64,000 nucleotides of DNA from contig CAKSDI010000002.1 of the NCBI GenBank assembly GCA_934445035.1, positions 186,001 through 250,000 of the forward strand. The letters are read 5' to 3'. Positions 50,967 through 58,890 of this stretch are shown piece by piece. Positions within the stretch are counted from its first letter, which is position 1; each line of letters opens with the position of its first letter. This DNA is from an uncultured Eubacteriales bacterium (GTDB taxonomy: Bacteria; Bacillota; Clostridia; Oscillospirales; Acutalibacteraceae). Made by a program: the position numbers and the translations under genes. The notes beneath the pieces are model-generated. The model did no database searches and was not told the DNA's origin. It saw only the letters and a list, made by a program, of their open reading frames with translations.

Positions 50967-51734
50967 TCACTTGCTTGCGGCTTTTGCTATTATTGAGAAA
51001 TCTTCCGCTTTAAGGGAAGCTCCGCCGATAAGTCCGCCGTCAACATTTACTTTTGAAACAAGCTCGTCGCAGTTTTTAGCGTTCATAGATCCGCCGTACT
51101 GAATTGTAACGGTTTCAGCAGCTTCTTTTCCGTAAACTTCGGCGATAGCCTCGCGAACATAGCCGTTGCCCTCGTCAGCCTGGTCAGCTGTAGCGGTAAC
51201 GCCGGTTCCGATAGCCCAAACAGGCTCGTAAGCTATAATAATATTCTTAAGCTGGTCTTTTGAAATGTTTGTAAGAGCCATTTTGGTCTGGAATTTAAGC
51301 AGAGTTTCGGTATAACCGAGCTCGCGCTGCTCCAAAGTTTCGCCTACGCAGACGATAGCGGTGAGCCCTGCGTTTACAGCAGCAAGAGTGCGTAAGTTTA
51401 CAGTCTGGTCGGTTTCTCCGAAATACTGTCTTCTCTCGCTGTGGCCTACAACAACATATTTAACTCCGCTTTCAACGAGCATTTTTGCCGAAACTTCGCC
51501 GGTGTATGCGCCGCTCTCTTTAAAGTGAACGTTTTCAGCGCCTATTTCAATATTTGAGCCTTTTGCGGCTTCAACAGCTGCGGCGATATCTACATAAGGA
51601 ACGCAAAGAACAACTTTGCAGTCAGCGTCTTTTACAAGCGGTTTCATTTCGTTAATAAGCGCTGTGGTTTCAGAGGGAGTCTTGTTCATTTTCCAGTTGC
51701 CGGCTATAACTGCGGCTCTTGATTCTTTTTTCAT
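50967..51734 (-). CDS. tpiA: triosephosphate isomerase
   Basis: 255 aa TIM barrel interconverting dihydroxyacetone phosphate and glyceraldehyde 3-phosphate. Seen: A-G-N-W-K-M-N-K with catalytic Lys, V-V-G-H-S-E-R-R with catalytic His, I-A-Y-E-P-V-W-A-I-G-T-G with catalytic Glu, and Q-Y-G-G-S-M and G-G-L-I-G-G-A-S-L phosphate loops. ATG at 51734 chosen since AAGGA sits 11 bases upstream; GTG three codons earlier is too close to that site. Follows pgk after a hairpin. Confidence 0.97.
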   Translation of the reverse strand: MKKESRAAVIAGNWKMNKTPSETTALINEMKPLVKDADCKVVLCVPYVDIAAAVEAAKGSNIEIGAENVHFKESGAYTGEVSAKMLVESGVKYVVVGHSERRQYFGETDQTVNLRTLAAVNAGLTAIVCVGETLEQRELGYTETLLKFQTKMALTNISKDQLKNIIIAYEPVWAIGTGVTATADQADEGNGYVREAIAEVYGKEAAETVTIQYGGSMNAKNCDELVSKVNVDGGLIGGASLKAEDFSIIAKAASK

Positions 51735-51762
51735 ATTATTCACAATCCTTTTTAAAAATATG

Positions 51763-51787
51763 AGCGGCTTGCTTAAAACAAGCCGCT
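51763..51787 (-). terminator. attenuator-like hairpin between pgk and tpiA
   Basis: Stem AGCGGCTTG / CAAGCCGCT (9 base pairs, 7-base loop) followed on the minus strand by CATATTTTTAAAAA. The T run is short, so partial termination or mRNA processing that lowers tpiA-gpmI relative to pgk is more likely than a full stop. Confidence 0.55.
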
Positions 51788-51799
51788 TGATCTGATAAA

Positions 51800-53011
51800 T
51801 TATTTATCGTTGAGTGCGGCAATTCCGGGAAGTTCCTTACCCTCAAGGAATTCAAGGGAAGCTCCGCCGCCGGTAGAGATATGAGTCATTTTGTCGCCGA
51901 AACCGAGAGTATTAACGGCTGCTGCGGAATCTCCGCCGCCGATAATGGTAACGGCGTCTGTTTCTGCGAGGCTCTTAGCTACGGCTATTGTGCCTTTGGC
52001 AAGAGTCGGGTTTTCGAATACGCCCATCGGACCGTTCCATACAACAGTCTTTGCGTTCTTAACTTCGTTTGCAAAAAGCTCTGCGGTCTTAGGTCCGATA
52101 TCAAGACCCTCAAAGTCAGCAGGAATCTTATCGGCGTCAACTGTCTTAACATCGATAGGTCCGTCTATAGGATCGGGGAAGTGATCTGCTATCGTGCAGT
52201 CAACAGGCAGAAGGATCTTAACACCCTTTTCGTCTGCTTTCTTAAGCATATCCTTGCAGTAATCGATTTTTTCGGTATCGAGAAGAGATTTTCCTACGCT
52301 GTAGCCCTTAGCAGCTAAGAATGTATAAGCCATACCGCCGCCGATAATAAGAGTATCGGCTTTATTTAAAAGGTTTTCAATAACTGAAAGCTTATCTGCG
52401 ACCTTTGCTCCGCCGAGAATGGTAACAAAAGGTCTTACAGGATCGTTAACGGCATTGCCGAGGTATTTAAGTTCTTTGCCGATAAGATAACCGGCAACTG
52501 CTTCTTTTACATAGGAAACAACGCCTACAGTTGAGCAGTGGGCTCTGTGAGCGGTGCCGAAAGCATCGTTAACAAAAATATCGGCAAGGCTTCCGAGCTC
52601 TTTTGAAAACTCTTCGCCGTTTTTGGTTTCTTCTATGCGGTAACGGGTGTTCTGTAAAAGAACAACATCGCCGTCTTTCATAGCGCTGACAGCCGCTTTG
52701 GCATTTTCGCCGACAACATTATCATCAGCCGCGAAAACTACTTCTTTGCCTAAAAGCTCTGAAAGTCTTTTAGCAACGGGTGCTAAAGAAAGCTCGGGCT
52801 TAGGCTCGCCCTTCGGCTTGCCGAGGTGAGAGCAGAGGATAACCTTTCCGCCGTCAGCAATAAGCTTCTTGATAGTCGGAAGAGCGGCTATGATTCTGTT
52901 TTCGTCGGTAATGACACCGTTTTTGAGCGGAACATTAAAGTCGCAGCGGACAAGCACATTCTGTCCTTTGACATTAATGTCGTCAACGGTTTTTTTGTTG
53001 AGTGCGTTCAT
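51800..53011 (-). CDS. pgk: phosphoglycerate kinase
   Basis: 403 aa, makes ATP from 1,3-bisphosphoglycerate. Seen: V-L-V-R-C-D-F-N-V-P substrate motif near 20-29, S-H-L-G-K-P-K-G, the G-G-A-K-V-A-D-K hinge, and the nucleotide region G-G-G-D-S-A-A-A and S-T-G-G-G-A-S-L-E-F-L-E-G at the C-terminus. First gene of the pgk-tpiA-gpmI operon. gap, usual upstream partner, is not adjacent; the next gene up is trmL. Confidence 0.97.
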   Translation of the reverse strand: MNALNKKTVDDINVKGQNVLVRCDFNVPLKNGVITDENRIIAALPTIKKLIADGGKVILCSHLGKPKGEPKPELSLAPVAKRLSELLGKEVVFAADDNVVGENAKAAVSAMKDGDVVLLQNTRYRIEETKNGEEFSKELGSLADIFVNDAFGTAHRAHCSTVGVVSYVKEAVAGYLIGKELKYLGNAVNDPVRPFVTILGGAKVADKLSVIENLLNKADTLIIGGGMAYTFLAAKGYSVGKSLLDTEKIDYCKDMLKKADEKGVKILLPVDCTIADHFPDPIDGPIDVKTVDADKIPADFEGLDIGPKTAELFANEVKNAKTVVWNGPMGVFENPTLAKGTIAVAKSLAETDAVTIIGGGDSAAAVNTLGFGDKMTHISTGGGASLEFLEGKELPGIAALNDK

Positions 53012-53052
53012 AAATTCAACATCCTTTCGATACTTTTAAAACTTACATTATT

Positions 53053-53080
53053 ATTTTACCACATTTTGAAAATTTTTCAA
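53053..53080 (-). promoter_or_regulatory. promoter of pgk
   Basis: Minus strand TTGAAA (53080-53075) and TAAAAT (53058-53053) with a 16-base spacer; about 40 bases before the pgk ATG. Moderate match. Confidence 0.5.
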
Positions 53081-53094
53081 TATTATTTTGCAAT

Positions 53095-53601
53095 TTATTC
53101 AGCGTCTTCCCAATTATATTCGTGAAGTTTTCCGAAATTTTCGAGAGAGGGGTAGTTCCACTGCCTCAAAACCTCATAAACACCTATTGCAACGGAATTT
53201 GAGAGGTTTAAGCTTCGGATATCTCCCGCCATAGGAATTCTCACGCAATTTTCTTTATTTTTAAGCAAAAGCTTTTCGGGAAGTCCCTTTGTTTCTTTTC
53301 CGAAAAAAAGATAGCAGCCGTCGGGATAAGAAACATCCGAATGAGCTTTAAGTGCCTTAGTTGTAAAAAAGTAAAAATCTCCGCTGTTTTTTGAAAAGAA
53401 ATCATCAAGATCATCATAATAAGTTATGTCTAAAAAATGCCAATAATCGAGACCTGCTCTTTTAAGTTTTTTATCGTCTATCTTAAATCCCATAGGACCG
53501 ACAAGATGAAGCCTTGCTCCGGTTGCGGCGCAGGTGCGCGCAACATTGCCGGTGTTCTGAGGAATTTCAGGCTCGACCATAACTATATTTATAAGCGCCA
53601 T
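53095..53601 (-). CDS. trmL: tRNA (cytidine34-2'-O)-methyltransferase TrmL
   Basis: 168 aa SPOUT-class methyltransferase modifying the wobble base of tRNA-Leu. Family features: V-E-P-E-I-P-Q-N-T-G-N-V-A-R-T-C at the start, G-L-D-Y-W, and the trefoil-knot SAM site F-G-K-E-T-K-G-L-P with M-A-G-D-I-R-S-L-N-L-S-N-S-V-A-I-G-V-Y-E. Length is typical. ATG at 53601 chosen because GGGTGAT is 5-11 bases upstream; the longer frame to 53646 would cover the promoter. Confidence 0.95.
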   Translation of the reverse strand: MALINIVMVEPEIPQNTGNVARTCAATGARLHLVGPMGFKIDDKKLKRAGLDYWHFLDITYYDDLDDFFSKNSGDFYFFTTKALKAHSDVSYPDGCYLFFGKETKGLPEKLLLKNKENCVRIPMAGDIRSLNLSNSVAIGVYEVLRQWNYPSLENFGKLHEYNWEDAE

Positions 53602-53617
53602 TTTTATCACCCGTATA

Positions 53618-53646
53618 ATTATATTAGCCTTAAAAATACTTGTCAA
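53618..53646 (-). promoter_or_regulatory. promoter of trmL
   Basis: Minus strand TTGACA (53646-53641) and TATAAT (53623-53618), 17-base spacer. Its -35 overlaps the -35 of the divergent promoter at 53640. Confidence 0.8.
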
Positions 53647-53668
53647 GAAAAATAAGATATGTTATACT
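53640..53668 (+). promoter_or_regulatory. divergent promoter of the spoVAC-rodA-rpe region
   Basis: TTGTCA (53640-53645) and TATACT (53663-53668), 17-base spacer, reading away from trmL. The bases TTGTCAA at 53640-53646 serve as -35 in both directions. Confidence 0.65.
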
Positions 53669-53684
53669 GATAATCGGTGATATA

Positions 53685-54311
53685 ATGGAAAAAAATTCAA
53701 AGATTTTGGATAGGATCAAATATCTTGATTTTAAATTCGGCAGGAATTATGCCGATACTGACGGGGAGCTTTTCAAAGTTCTTAAAATCTTATATATAGT
53801 TTTCTTTGCGTATTATTCTTTTATTTCAGCGGTTATCACGATTTTGATGTGTTTTCACTTGTCTGACGGCGGAAATATCAGCTCGGAAAAGTTAGAGTCA
53901 TATTTAAACTATGAAAAGACAGTTGCGTTTTTCTTTGCATTCGCAGTTCTCGGATTTGTATTGTATTTTTTAAAGCTTAAAATTGCAGGGCTTGCGGTAA
54001 ATATTGTTTCTATGCCGATAGGAATAATCATAATTTCAAAATTTTTTGACGACGGCGGTCTTTCTTCGCTCGGCTTTTATTCGGATTTTTATTGGAAGCA
54101 TCTTATTCCTGCCTTGCTTGTATTTGCAGTGAGCGTTTGGATGTTCGTTATAGTTTTAAGAGAAAAAATAAGAATAGAAAAAGCATATAAAAAATTCACG
54201 GGAATTTTATATGAAAGATACAATAAAAAGTTTGATACTTTAAGCGACGGGGAATGGGAAGATTTTCTTAAAAATTATGATCCCGCGTCAAACAGCGATT
54301 TCTTCAGCTGA
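53685..54311 (+). CDS. putative four-helix membrane protein
   Basis: 208 aa, not recognised. Four hydrophobic helices (about 33-55, 78-97, 101-120 and 137-160) followed by a charged C-terminal tail of about 45 residues with I-L-Y-E-R-Y-N-K-K-F-D and W-E-D-F-L-K-N-Y-D-P. ATG at 53685 with GGTGAT upstream; the earlier in-frame start would overlap the promoter. Followed after 60 bases by spoVAC; both promoter and spacing suggest an operon. Confidence 0.6.
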   Translation: MEKNSKILDRIKYLDFKFGRNYADTDGELFKVLKILYIVFFAYYSFISAVITILMCFHLSDGGNISSEKLESYLNYEKTVAFFFAFAVLGFVLYFLKLKIAGLAVNIVSMPIGIIIISKFFDDGGLSSLGFYSDFYWKHLIPALLVFAVSVWMFVIVLREKIRIEKAYKKFTGILYERYNKKFDTLSDGEWEDFLKNYDPASNSDFFS

Positions 54312-54371
54312 TAAATAAATACGCTTTGATCGGGTTAAAATAATAAAAACTTCTAAAAAGGAGATTTTATT

Positions 54372-54821
54372 ATGCTTCCCGATAAAAAGAGCTATGATGA
54401 AATGGTAAAAAAGGCTTCAAAGCCTTCAAACAAGAAAAAGGATTGCTGTGCCGCTTTTTTGGTGGGCGGTCTTATCTGCACGATAGGTCAGCTGATATTC
54501 GAAGGTCTTAAAACTCTCGGAGTTAAAGAAGATACGATTCGCTCGGCAGTGCCTATGATCCTGATATTTTTTGCCGCGGTGCTTACGGGTATCGGTGTAT
54601 TTGATAAAATAGCAAAATTTGCCGGTGCCGGAACGCTTGTACCTATAACAGGATTTTCAAACGCGGTGGTATCGCCGGCAATAGAATATAAAAATGAGGG
54701 CCATATTTTAGGAATAGGTACGAAGATTTTTTCCGTTGCAGGCCCTGTTATACTTTTCGGAACCTATGCAAGCGTGGTTTACGGACTTATTTACTATGTT
54801 TTTATGTGCCTTAAAGGATAG
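54372..54821 (+). CDS. spoVAC: stage V sporulation protein SpoVAC
   Basis: 149 aa membrane protein of the SpoVAC/SpoVAEB family, part of the channel that carries dipicolinic acid into the forespore. N-terminal cytoplasmic K-x-x-K-K-D-C-C-A-A-F-L-V-G-G-L-I-C-T-I-G-Q is the family signature, followed by about four helices with P-I-T-G-F-S-N-A-V-V-S-P-A-I-E-Y-K-N-E-G. AAGGAG 6-11 bases before the ATG. spoVAD and spoVAE are not beside it, unlike the usual spoVACDE cluster. Confidence 0.87.
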   Translation: MLPDKKSYDEMVKKASKPSNKKKDCCAAFLVGGLICTIGQLIFEGLKTLGVKEDTIRSAVPMILIFFAAVLTGIGVFDKIAKFAGAGTLVPITGFSNAVVSPAIEYKNEGHILGIGTKIFSVAGPVILFGTYASVVYGLIYYVFMCLKG

Positions 54822-54849
54822 AATTCAAAGCAAAGGAATGATAAAATAA

Positions 54850-55983
54850 TTGAATAAACTTATTTCAAGGATAGCGGATTTCTTCCGCGAAACCGATAAA
54901 GTGTTGCTTTTGCTTTGCTTTTTTGCGTCGTCTTACGGCTGCCTTGCCGTTTTTTCAGCAACAAGATATCTTGAAACTTTAAGACCTGTTTTGGTGCAGG
55001 GAATTTCGCTTTTGTTAGGTCTTGCGGCGGCAGTTATAATATCATCTTTCGATTTCGAGCGATTTACCGAAAGATGGTACATATTTGCGGTTATCGGCGT
55101 GATACCCGTTATTTTGACATTTTTCTTCGGCTTTGCTCCCGAGGGAACTGACGATAAGGCCTGGCTCAATCTCGGAATTACTACTTTTCAGCCGTCGGAG
55201 CTTTTAAAGATCTGCTTTATTATCACATTTGCAAAGCATATTTCTTCTGTTAAAAAAGAGGAGATAAATAAATTAAAGGTTTTGATCCCTCTATGTCTTC
55301 ACGGAGCTTTCCCCGTGCTGCTTATTCATTTCCAGGGCGACGACGGTACGGCGCTTGTCTTTGCAGTAATGGTTTTATGTATGCTCTGCTCGGCAGGAGT
55401 ATCCTGGAAATATTATCTTGCGGCAGGAGCGGCGGCGCTGATATCCTCGCCGATAGTTTATTTCTTTATTATGAATGACGATCAGCGCTCAAGACTTATA
55501 AATCTCTTTGATATCGAGGGCGATATCCAGGGCGCTACATTTCAGGCGTATTACGGCAGGCGCGCTCTTGCAAACGGCGGATTTTTCGGTCAGGGCCTTT
55601 TAAAAGGCACGCTCACAAAGGTCGGATATGTGCCGGAGGGGCAGAACGATTTTATATTCGTAAGCATAGGGGAGCAGCTTGGATTTTTAGGATGTATGGC
55701 TGTGCTGATTTTGCTTTGCGCAATAGCTTTAAGGACAGTCCATATTGCAAAAATATGCCGAAAGCAAAGCGGTAAAATAATCTGCGTGGGCTTTTTCGGA
55801 ATGCTTTTGGCGCAGGTTACCATAAATATAGGAATGTGCATAGGAATTCTGCCCGTAATAGGAATAACACTGCCGTTTTTCAGTGCGGGAGGCACTTCGC
55901 TTTTGTGCCTGTATCTCGGAGTAGGGCTTGTTATGAGCGTTTATATGCACAGAAATTCAAGAACGATCTATTTGCACGACTGA
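54850..55983 (+). CDS. rodA: SEDS family peptidoglycan polymerase RodA/FtsW
   Basis: 377 aa SEDS glycosyltransferase polymerising lipid II, with about ten membrane helices. Family motifs: K-A-W-L-N-L-G-I-T-T-F-Q-P-S-E-L-L-K (essential Asp-Trp region), N-G-G-F-F-G-Q-G-L and P-E-G-Q-N-D-F-I-F, and G-I-T-L-P-F-F-S-A-G-G-T-S at the C-terminus. The short N-terminus and absence of division genes favour RodA over FtsW or SpoVE, though the last is possible beside spoVAC. TTG start behind AAAGGA; spacing to rpe is 21 bases. Confidence 0.87.
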   Translation: MNKLISRIADFFRETDKVLLLLCFFASSYGCLAVFSATRYLETLRPVLVQGISLLLGLAAAVIISSFDFERFTERWYIFAVIGVIPVILTFFFGFAPEGTDDKAWLNLGITTFQPSELLKICFIITFAKHISSVKKEEINKLKVLIPLCLHGAFPVLLIHFQGDDGTALVFAVMVLCMLCSAGVSWKYYLAAGAAALISSPIVYFFIMNDDQRSRLINLFDIEGDIQGATFQAYYGRRALANGGFFGQGLLKGTLTKVGYVPEGQNDFIFVSIGEQLGFLGCMAVLILLCAIALRTVHIAKICRKQSGKIICVGFFGMLLAQVTINIGMCIGILPVIGITLPFFSAGGTSLLCLYLGVGLVMSVYMHRNSRTIYLHD

Positions 55984-56004
55984 CAATTTGAAAGGAAAAT
56001 ATAT

Positions 56005-56649
56005 ATGATAAAAATTTCACCGTCTGTTTTGACTGCGGATTTTTTAACTTTATCCGATAAGCTTAAAGAATTTGAAAGATCCGGCGTGGATATGGTACAT
56101 CTTGATGTTATGGACGGACAGTTTGTCCCGAATATATCTTTCGGGGTGCCGGTTATAAAATCCATAAAGGAGCATACCGATCTTCCGCTTGATATTCATC
56201 TGATGATCGACAGACCTCATAGGTATCTTGACGACTTCTTAAAATACGCCGATATTTTAAGCTTCCATTATGAGGCAGGCTCCGATAATAAAGAAACCCT
56301 AAAGCGAATAAGAGAAGTAGGCGTGAGATCCTGTATAACGATAAAACCCGCAACAAAGGCGGAAGATATATTCGATCTTCTCGATTTTTGCGATATGGTG
56401 CTTGTAATGTCAGTTGAGCCGGGATTCGGCGGACAGAAATTTATGACGGAGGCTCTCGAAAAATTAAGCGTGCTTAAAGAAGAGATCAAAAGAAGAAACC
56501 TTGATATCGATTTAGAGGTTGACGGCGGAATTAATGCCGAAACCGCGAAATCGGCAGTTTCGGCAGGCGCAAATGTTTTGGTTGCGGGAAGTTTTATATT
56601 TTCTTCGGAAGATACGGAAAAAACCGTTAAGTATTTAAAATCACTTTAA
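56005..56649 (+). CDS. rpe: ribulose-phosphate 3-epimerase
   Basis: 214 aa TIM barrel of the pentose phosphate pathway, interconverting ribulose 5-phosphate and xylulose 5-phosphate. Motifs: S-P-S-V-L-T-A-D-F, H-L-D-V-M-D-G-Q-F-V-P-N (metal His/Asp), D-I-H-L-M-I, M-S-V-E-P-G-F-G-G-Q, and D-G-G-I-N-A-E-T-A. Last gene of the operon; the stop overlaps the 3' end of the convergent MecA-like gene by 9 bases with no terminator in between. Confidence 0.95.
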   Translation: MIKISPSVLTADFLTLSDKLKEFERSGVDMVHLDVMDGQFVPNISFGVPVIKSIKEHTDLPLDIHLMIDRPHRYLDDFLKYADILSFHYEAGSDNKETLKRIREVGVRSCITIKPATKAEDIFDLLDFCDMVLVMSVEPGFGGQKFMTEALEKLSVLKEEIKRRNLDIDLEVDGGINAETAKSAVSAGANVLVAGSFIFSSEDTEKTVKYLKSL

Positions 56650-57165
56650 TTTTATCTTTTCGATCGCATTATCGCTACATAAAAGTGTGGCGTATTCTTT
56701 AACCGCCGATATTTTCTTTGAATCTCTAAAGGCTTTTCCGCAAAACTCGGAGCTAAAAGAAATTATCTTGTCGGCGGAGGTATCTGTAGAACAAATTAAA
56801 TAAAAGTTATTTTTGCTTTTATATAATGAGCTGTTTGAACATTTGTAAGATAGATTTAAAACAAATAATTCGAGATATTCAAAATTATTAAAGACCAGCA
56901 AATATTCATTTTGCTTTTTATGAGGCTTTAAAGTTCTTTTTTGCAGAAGAATAAAATAATTATTTCCCAATTCTCCGAATGAAAGGAAAAATTTCCCCGA
57001 AAGATCGGGAACTATTCTTTTAAAAGCCTTGTTTTTTAAAATCGCTTTTACGGCGATCAAAATATCTTTTTTATCCGAAAGATTGATTTTTTCAAACCGA
57101 TCGGAAAATTCTTTTTTTGAAAGAGTGATTAAAACCTGGTTTTTATCCGGATTTGAAAATTTCAT
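56641..57165 (-). CDS. divergent MecA-like adaptor protein
   Basis: 174 aa. Not an obvious family member, but layout and motifs recall MecA adaptors of ClpC: N-terminal L-I-T-L-S-K-K-E-F, a central basic linker region (Q-K-R-T-L-K-P-H-K-K-Q), and a C-terminal part with F-N-N-F-E-Y-L, S-S-L-Y-K-S-K-N-N-F-Y-L-I and a final K-E-Y-A-T-L-L-C-S-D-N-A-I-E-K-I resembling the MecA E-H-G-x-x-I-x-D-N-A-V-E ending. If so, it would target substrates to ClpCP. Shorter than B. subtilis MecA (about 220 aa). It overlaps rpe convergently. Confidence 0.5.
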   Translation of the reverse strand: MKFSNPDKNQVLITLSKKEFSDRFEKINLSDKKDILIAVKAILKNKAFKRIVPDLSGKFFLSFGELGNNYFILLQKRTLKPHKKQNEYLLVFNNFEYLELFVLNLSYKCSNSSLYKSKNNFYLICSTDTSADKIISFSSEFCGKAFRDSKKISAVKEYATLLCSDNAIEKIKLK

Positions 57166-57191
57166 ATTTTCTCCTGGTGATAAAATGTTTT

Positions 57192-57218
57192 GAGCCCTGC
57201 TTTTGCAGGGCTCTTTTT
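57192..57218 (+). terminator. hairpin with plus-strand T-run
   Basis: GAGCCCTGC-TTTT-GCAGGGCTC (57192-57200 with 57205-57213) followed by TTTTT on the plus strand; on the minus strand only AAAACATTTTATC follows. It is best read as a plus-strand terminator beyond rpe, or a poor terminator of the minus-strand gene at 57232. Confidence 0.65.
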
Positions 57219-57231
57219 AGTTTTACAGGCG

Positions 57232-58050
57232 TCAGTTGCCGCTTTGACAGCCGCAGCCGCCTTTGTTAGAACATGACTTCGGGGGGAAGAAATCGTCGGT
57301 AGGGAATTTGATCTTGCGGAAAATATCGCAGGGCTGATCCGTAGAATCCTCGCACTGCTTTTCGGGAATGCAGAAATCGTAAACAGGTATAAGCATCTGA
57401 ACATTTCTTACAAGCTGAACAATAGTGAAAAGTCCAAGAGTAGCATATACTGTGGTTGTGCCCGTTGGGAGATTGGTTTCAAGCGGAGTGCCGAAATAAT
57501 TGATTATGCTTTGCGGGAAGTATCTTACGCAGTCGTAAGTATCGTTTATCTGGCAAAGTCTTGCGCTTAATGATACCGGCTCAACGCACTGAACGACGCA
57601 TTTCGGATTGTTAGATGTGCCGATGGTCTGCGAATCGCAGGAATTCGATTCCTGCAGGGAGCTTGAATAAACTTTAACATTTCCTTCGCTGCCGAAAAGA
57701 ATTACTTTTTTGCCGAATGCAGTGATACCCTGAACTTCGGTGGGGCAGGTGTTCGGAGCGGTATAGCAATCGAGAGTCATAAGGAAAAAGAATGTTAAGT
57801 CGCAGGAATAAAAGCCTTTATTGAAATTAACAGGTTCAACATCGATATAAACATTAAGTACTTCTGCTTTTTTAAGCCTTACGCTTACCGCCTGATTAAT
57901 AATTGTTTGTGTTTCGGCGGTGAAAAAACAGCGCAAATCTTCGAGGCAGTCCCGGTCACAGCAAGAATCATAGACTCTGCCGACATCTACGCATACAGCT
58001 TCTTTAAAGCTTCCGACATCGCTGTTTAGGTTTGTTTTGTTATCAGCCAT
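57232..58050 (-). CDS. Cys-rich conserved clostridial protein, function unknown
   Basis: 272 aa with 19 Cys, no signal peptide. I recall close relatives in many clostridial genomes without function. Features: K-E-A-V-C-V-D-V-x-R-V-Y-D-S-C-C-D-R-D-C-L-E-D-L near the start, V-Y-I-D-V-E-P-V-x-F-N-x-G-F-Y-S, G-K-K-V-I-L-F-G-S-E-G-N-V-K-V, L-G-L-F-T-I-V-Q-L-V-R-N-V-Q-M-L-I-P-V-Y-D-F-C-I-P, and a C-terminal F-P-P-K-S-C-S-N-K-G-G-C-G-C tail. Its form (small beta domains, Cys pairs, no export signal) resembles spore coat proteins, and a sigma-K-like promoter lies upstream; both points are inference. AGGAGG precedes the start. Confidence 0.75.
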   Translation of the reverse strand: MADNKTNLNSDVGSFKEAVCVDVGRVYDSCCDRDCLEDLRCFFTAETQTIINQAVSVRLKKAEVLNVYIDVEPVNFNKGFYSCDLTFFFLMTLDCYTAPNTCPTEVQGITAFGKKVILFGSEGNVKVYSSSLQESNSCDSQTIGTSNNPKCVVQCVEPVSLSARLCQINDTYDCVRYFPQSIINYFGTPLETNLPTGTTTVYATLGLFTIVQLVRNVQMLIPVYDFCIPEKQCEDSTDQPCDIFRKIKFPTDDFFPPKSCSNKGGCGCQSGN

Positions 58051-58068
58051 TAAAAGTTTCCTCCTAAA

Positions 58069-58095
58069 ATATATTGAAGACAGACTTCAATATAT
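58069..58095 (-). other. leader hairpin and sigma-K-like -10 before the Cys-rich gene
   Basis: A stem ATATTGAAG / CTTCAATAT (58071-58079 with 58085-58093, extendable by 2 base pairs) sits about 20 bases before the start codon. On the minus strand just upstream, at 58101-58093, CATATTATA fits the mother-cell sigma-K -10 pattern CATAnnnTA, with AC 16 bases further upstream. Confidence 0.35.
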
Positions 58096-58100
58096 AATAT

Positions 58101-58132
58101 GAAAAACCGTGCAGTTTGTTAAAACTGCACGG
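58101..58132 (-). terminator. terminator of the amino-acid ABC importer operon
   Basis: Eleven-base stem CCGTGCAGTTT / AAACTGCACGG (58107-58117 with 58122-58132), followed on the minus strand by TTTTT (58106-58102). Confidence 0.88.
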
Positions 58133-58146
58133 GATAAAAGTTGATA

Positions 58147-58890
58147 TTAAAGAACCTTGCTTAAAAAGTCTTTAAGTCTTGCGCTTTTGGGATTTTCGAA
58201 AACTTCTTTAGGAGAGCCCTCTTCGCAGATAACGCCCTCGTCGATAAACAACACTCTGTCGGCTACTTCTTTTGCAAATCCCATTTCGTGGGTTACTATA
58301 ACCATTGTCATTCCGCTTTTCGCGAGATCTTTCATAACGCTTAGAACTTCTCCGACCATTTCGGGATCCAAAGCGGAGGTAGGCTCGTCAAAAAGCATTA
58401 CATCAGGATTCATCGCAAGCGCTCTGACGATTGCAACCCTCTGTTTCTGACCTCCAGAAAGCTGTGAGGGATACGCCTCGGCCCTGTCTTTAAGACCGAC
58501 TTTATCGAGGAGCTCAAGCGCGTTTTTCTCCGCCTCTTCTTTTGAAAGATTTAAAAGCTTAATAGGAGCAATGCTCATATTCTTAAGAATATTCATATGC
58601 GGGAAAAGGTTAAACTGCTGAAAAACCATTCCCATTTTTCTTCTGTGAAGATTAATATTTACTTTAGGATCGGTTATATCCGTTCCCTCAAAGTAGATAT
58701 TTCCGCCCGTGGGCGCTTCAAGAAGATTAAGAGTTCTTAAAAATGTCGATTTACCCGAACCTGAAGGTCCGATAACTACTACGACTTCACCTTTTTTAAT
58801 ATCGGTATTTATTCCTTTTAAAACTTCGATTTCTCCGAAAGATTTTTCAAGGTTTTTAACTTCGATCAAAACTTTGCTGTCAGCGGTCAC
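58147..58890 (-). CDS. amino-acid ABC transporter ATP-binding protein
   Basis: 247 aa ATPase of the polar amino-acid transporter family (GlnQ/ArtP-like). Walker A G-P-S-G-S-G-K-S-T, Q loop V-F-Q-Q-F-N-L-F-P-H, signature L-S-G-G-Q-K-Q-R-V-A-I-V-R-A-L, Walker B M-L-F-D-E-P-T-S-A-L-D-P, switch V-T-H-E-M. Third gene of the binding protein-permease-ATPase operon, overlapping the permease by 11 bases. Confidence 0.95.
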   Translation of the reverse strand: MTADSKVLIEVKNLEKSFGEIEVLKGINTDIKKGEVVVVIGPSGSGKSTFLRTLNLLEAPTGGNIYFEGTDITDPKVNINLHRRKMGMVFQQFNLFPHMNILKNMSIAPIKLLNLSKEEAEKNALELLDKVGLKDRAEAYPSQLSGGQKQRVAIVRALAMNPDVMLFDEPTSALDPEMVGEVLSVMKDLAKSGMTMVIVTHEMGFAKEVADRVLFIDEGVICEEGSPKEVFENPKSARLKDFLSKVL

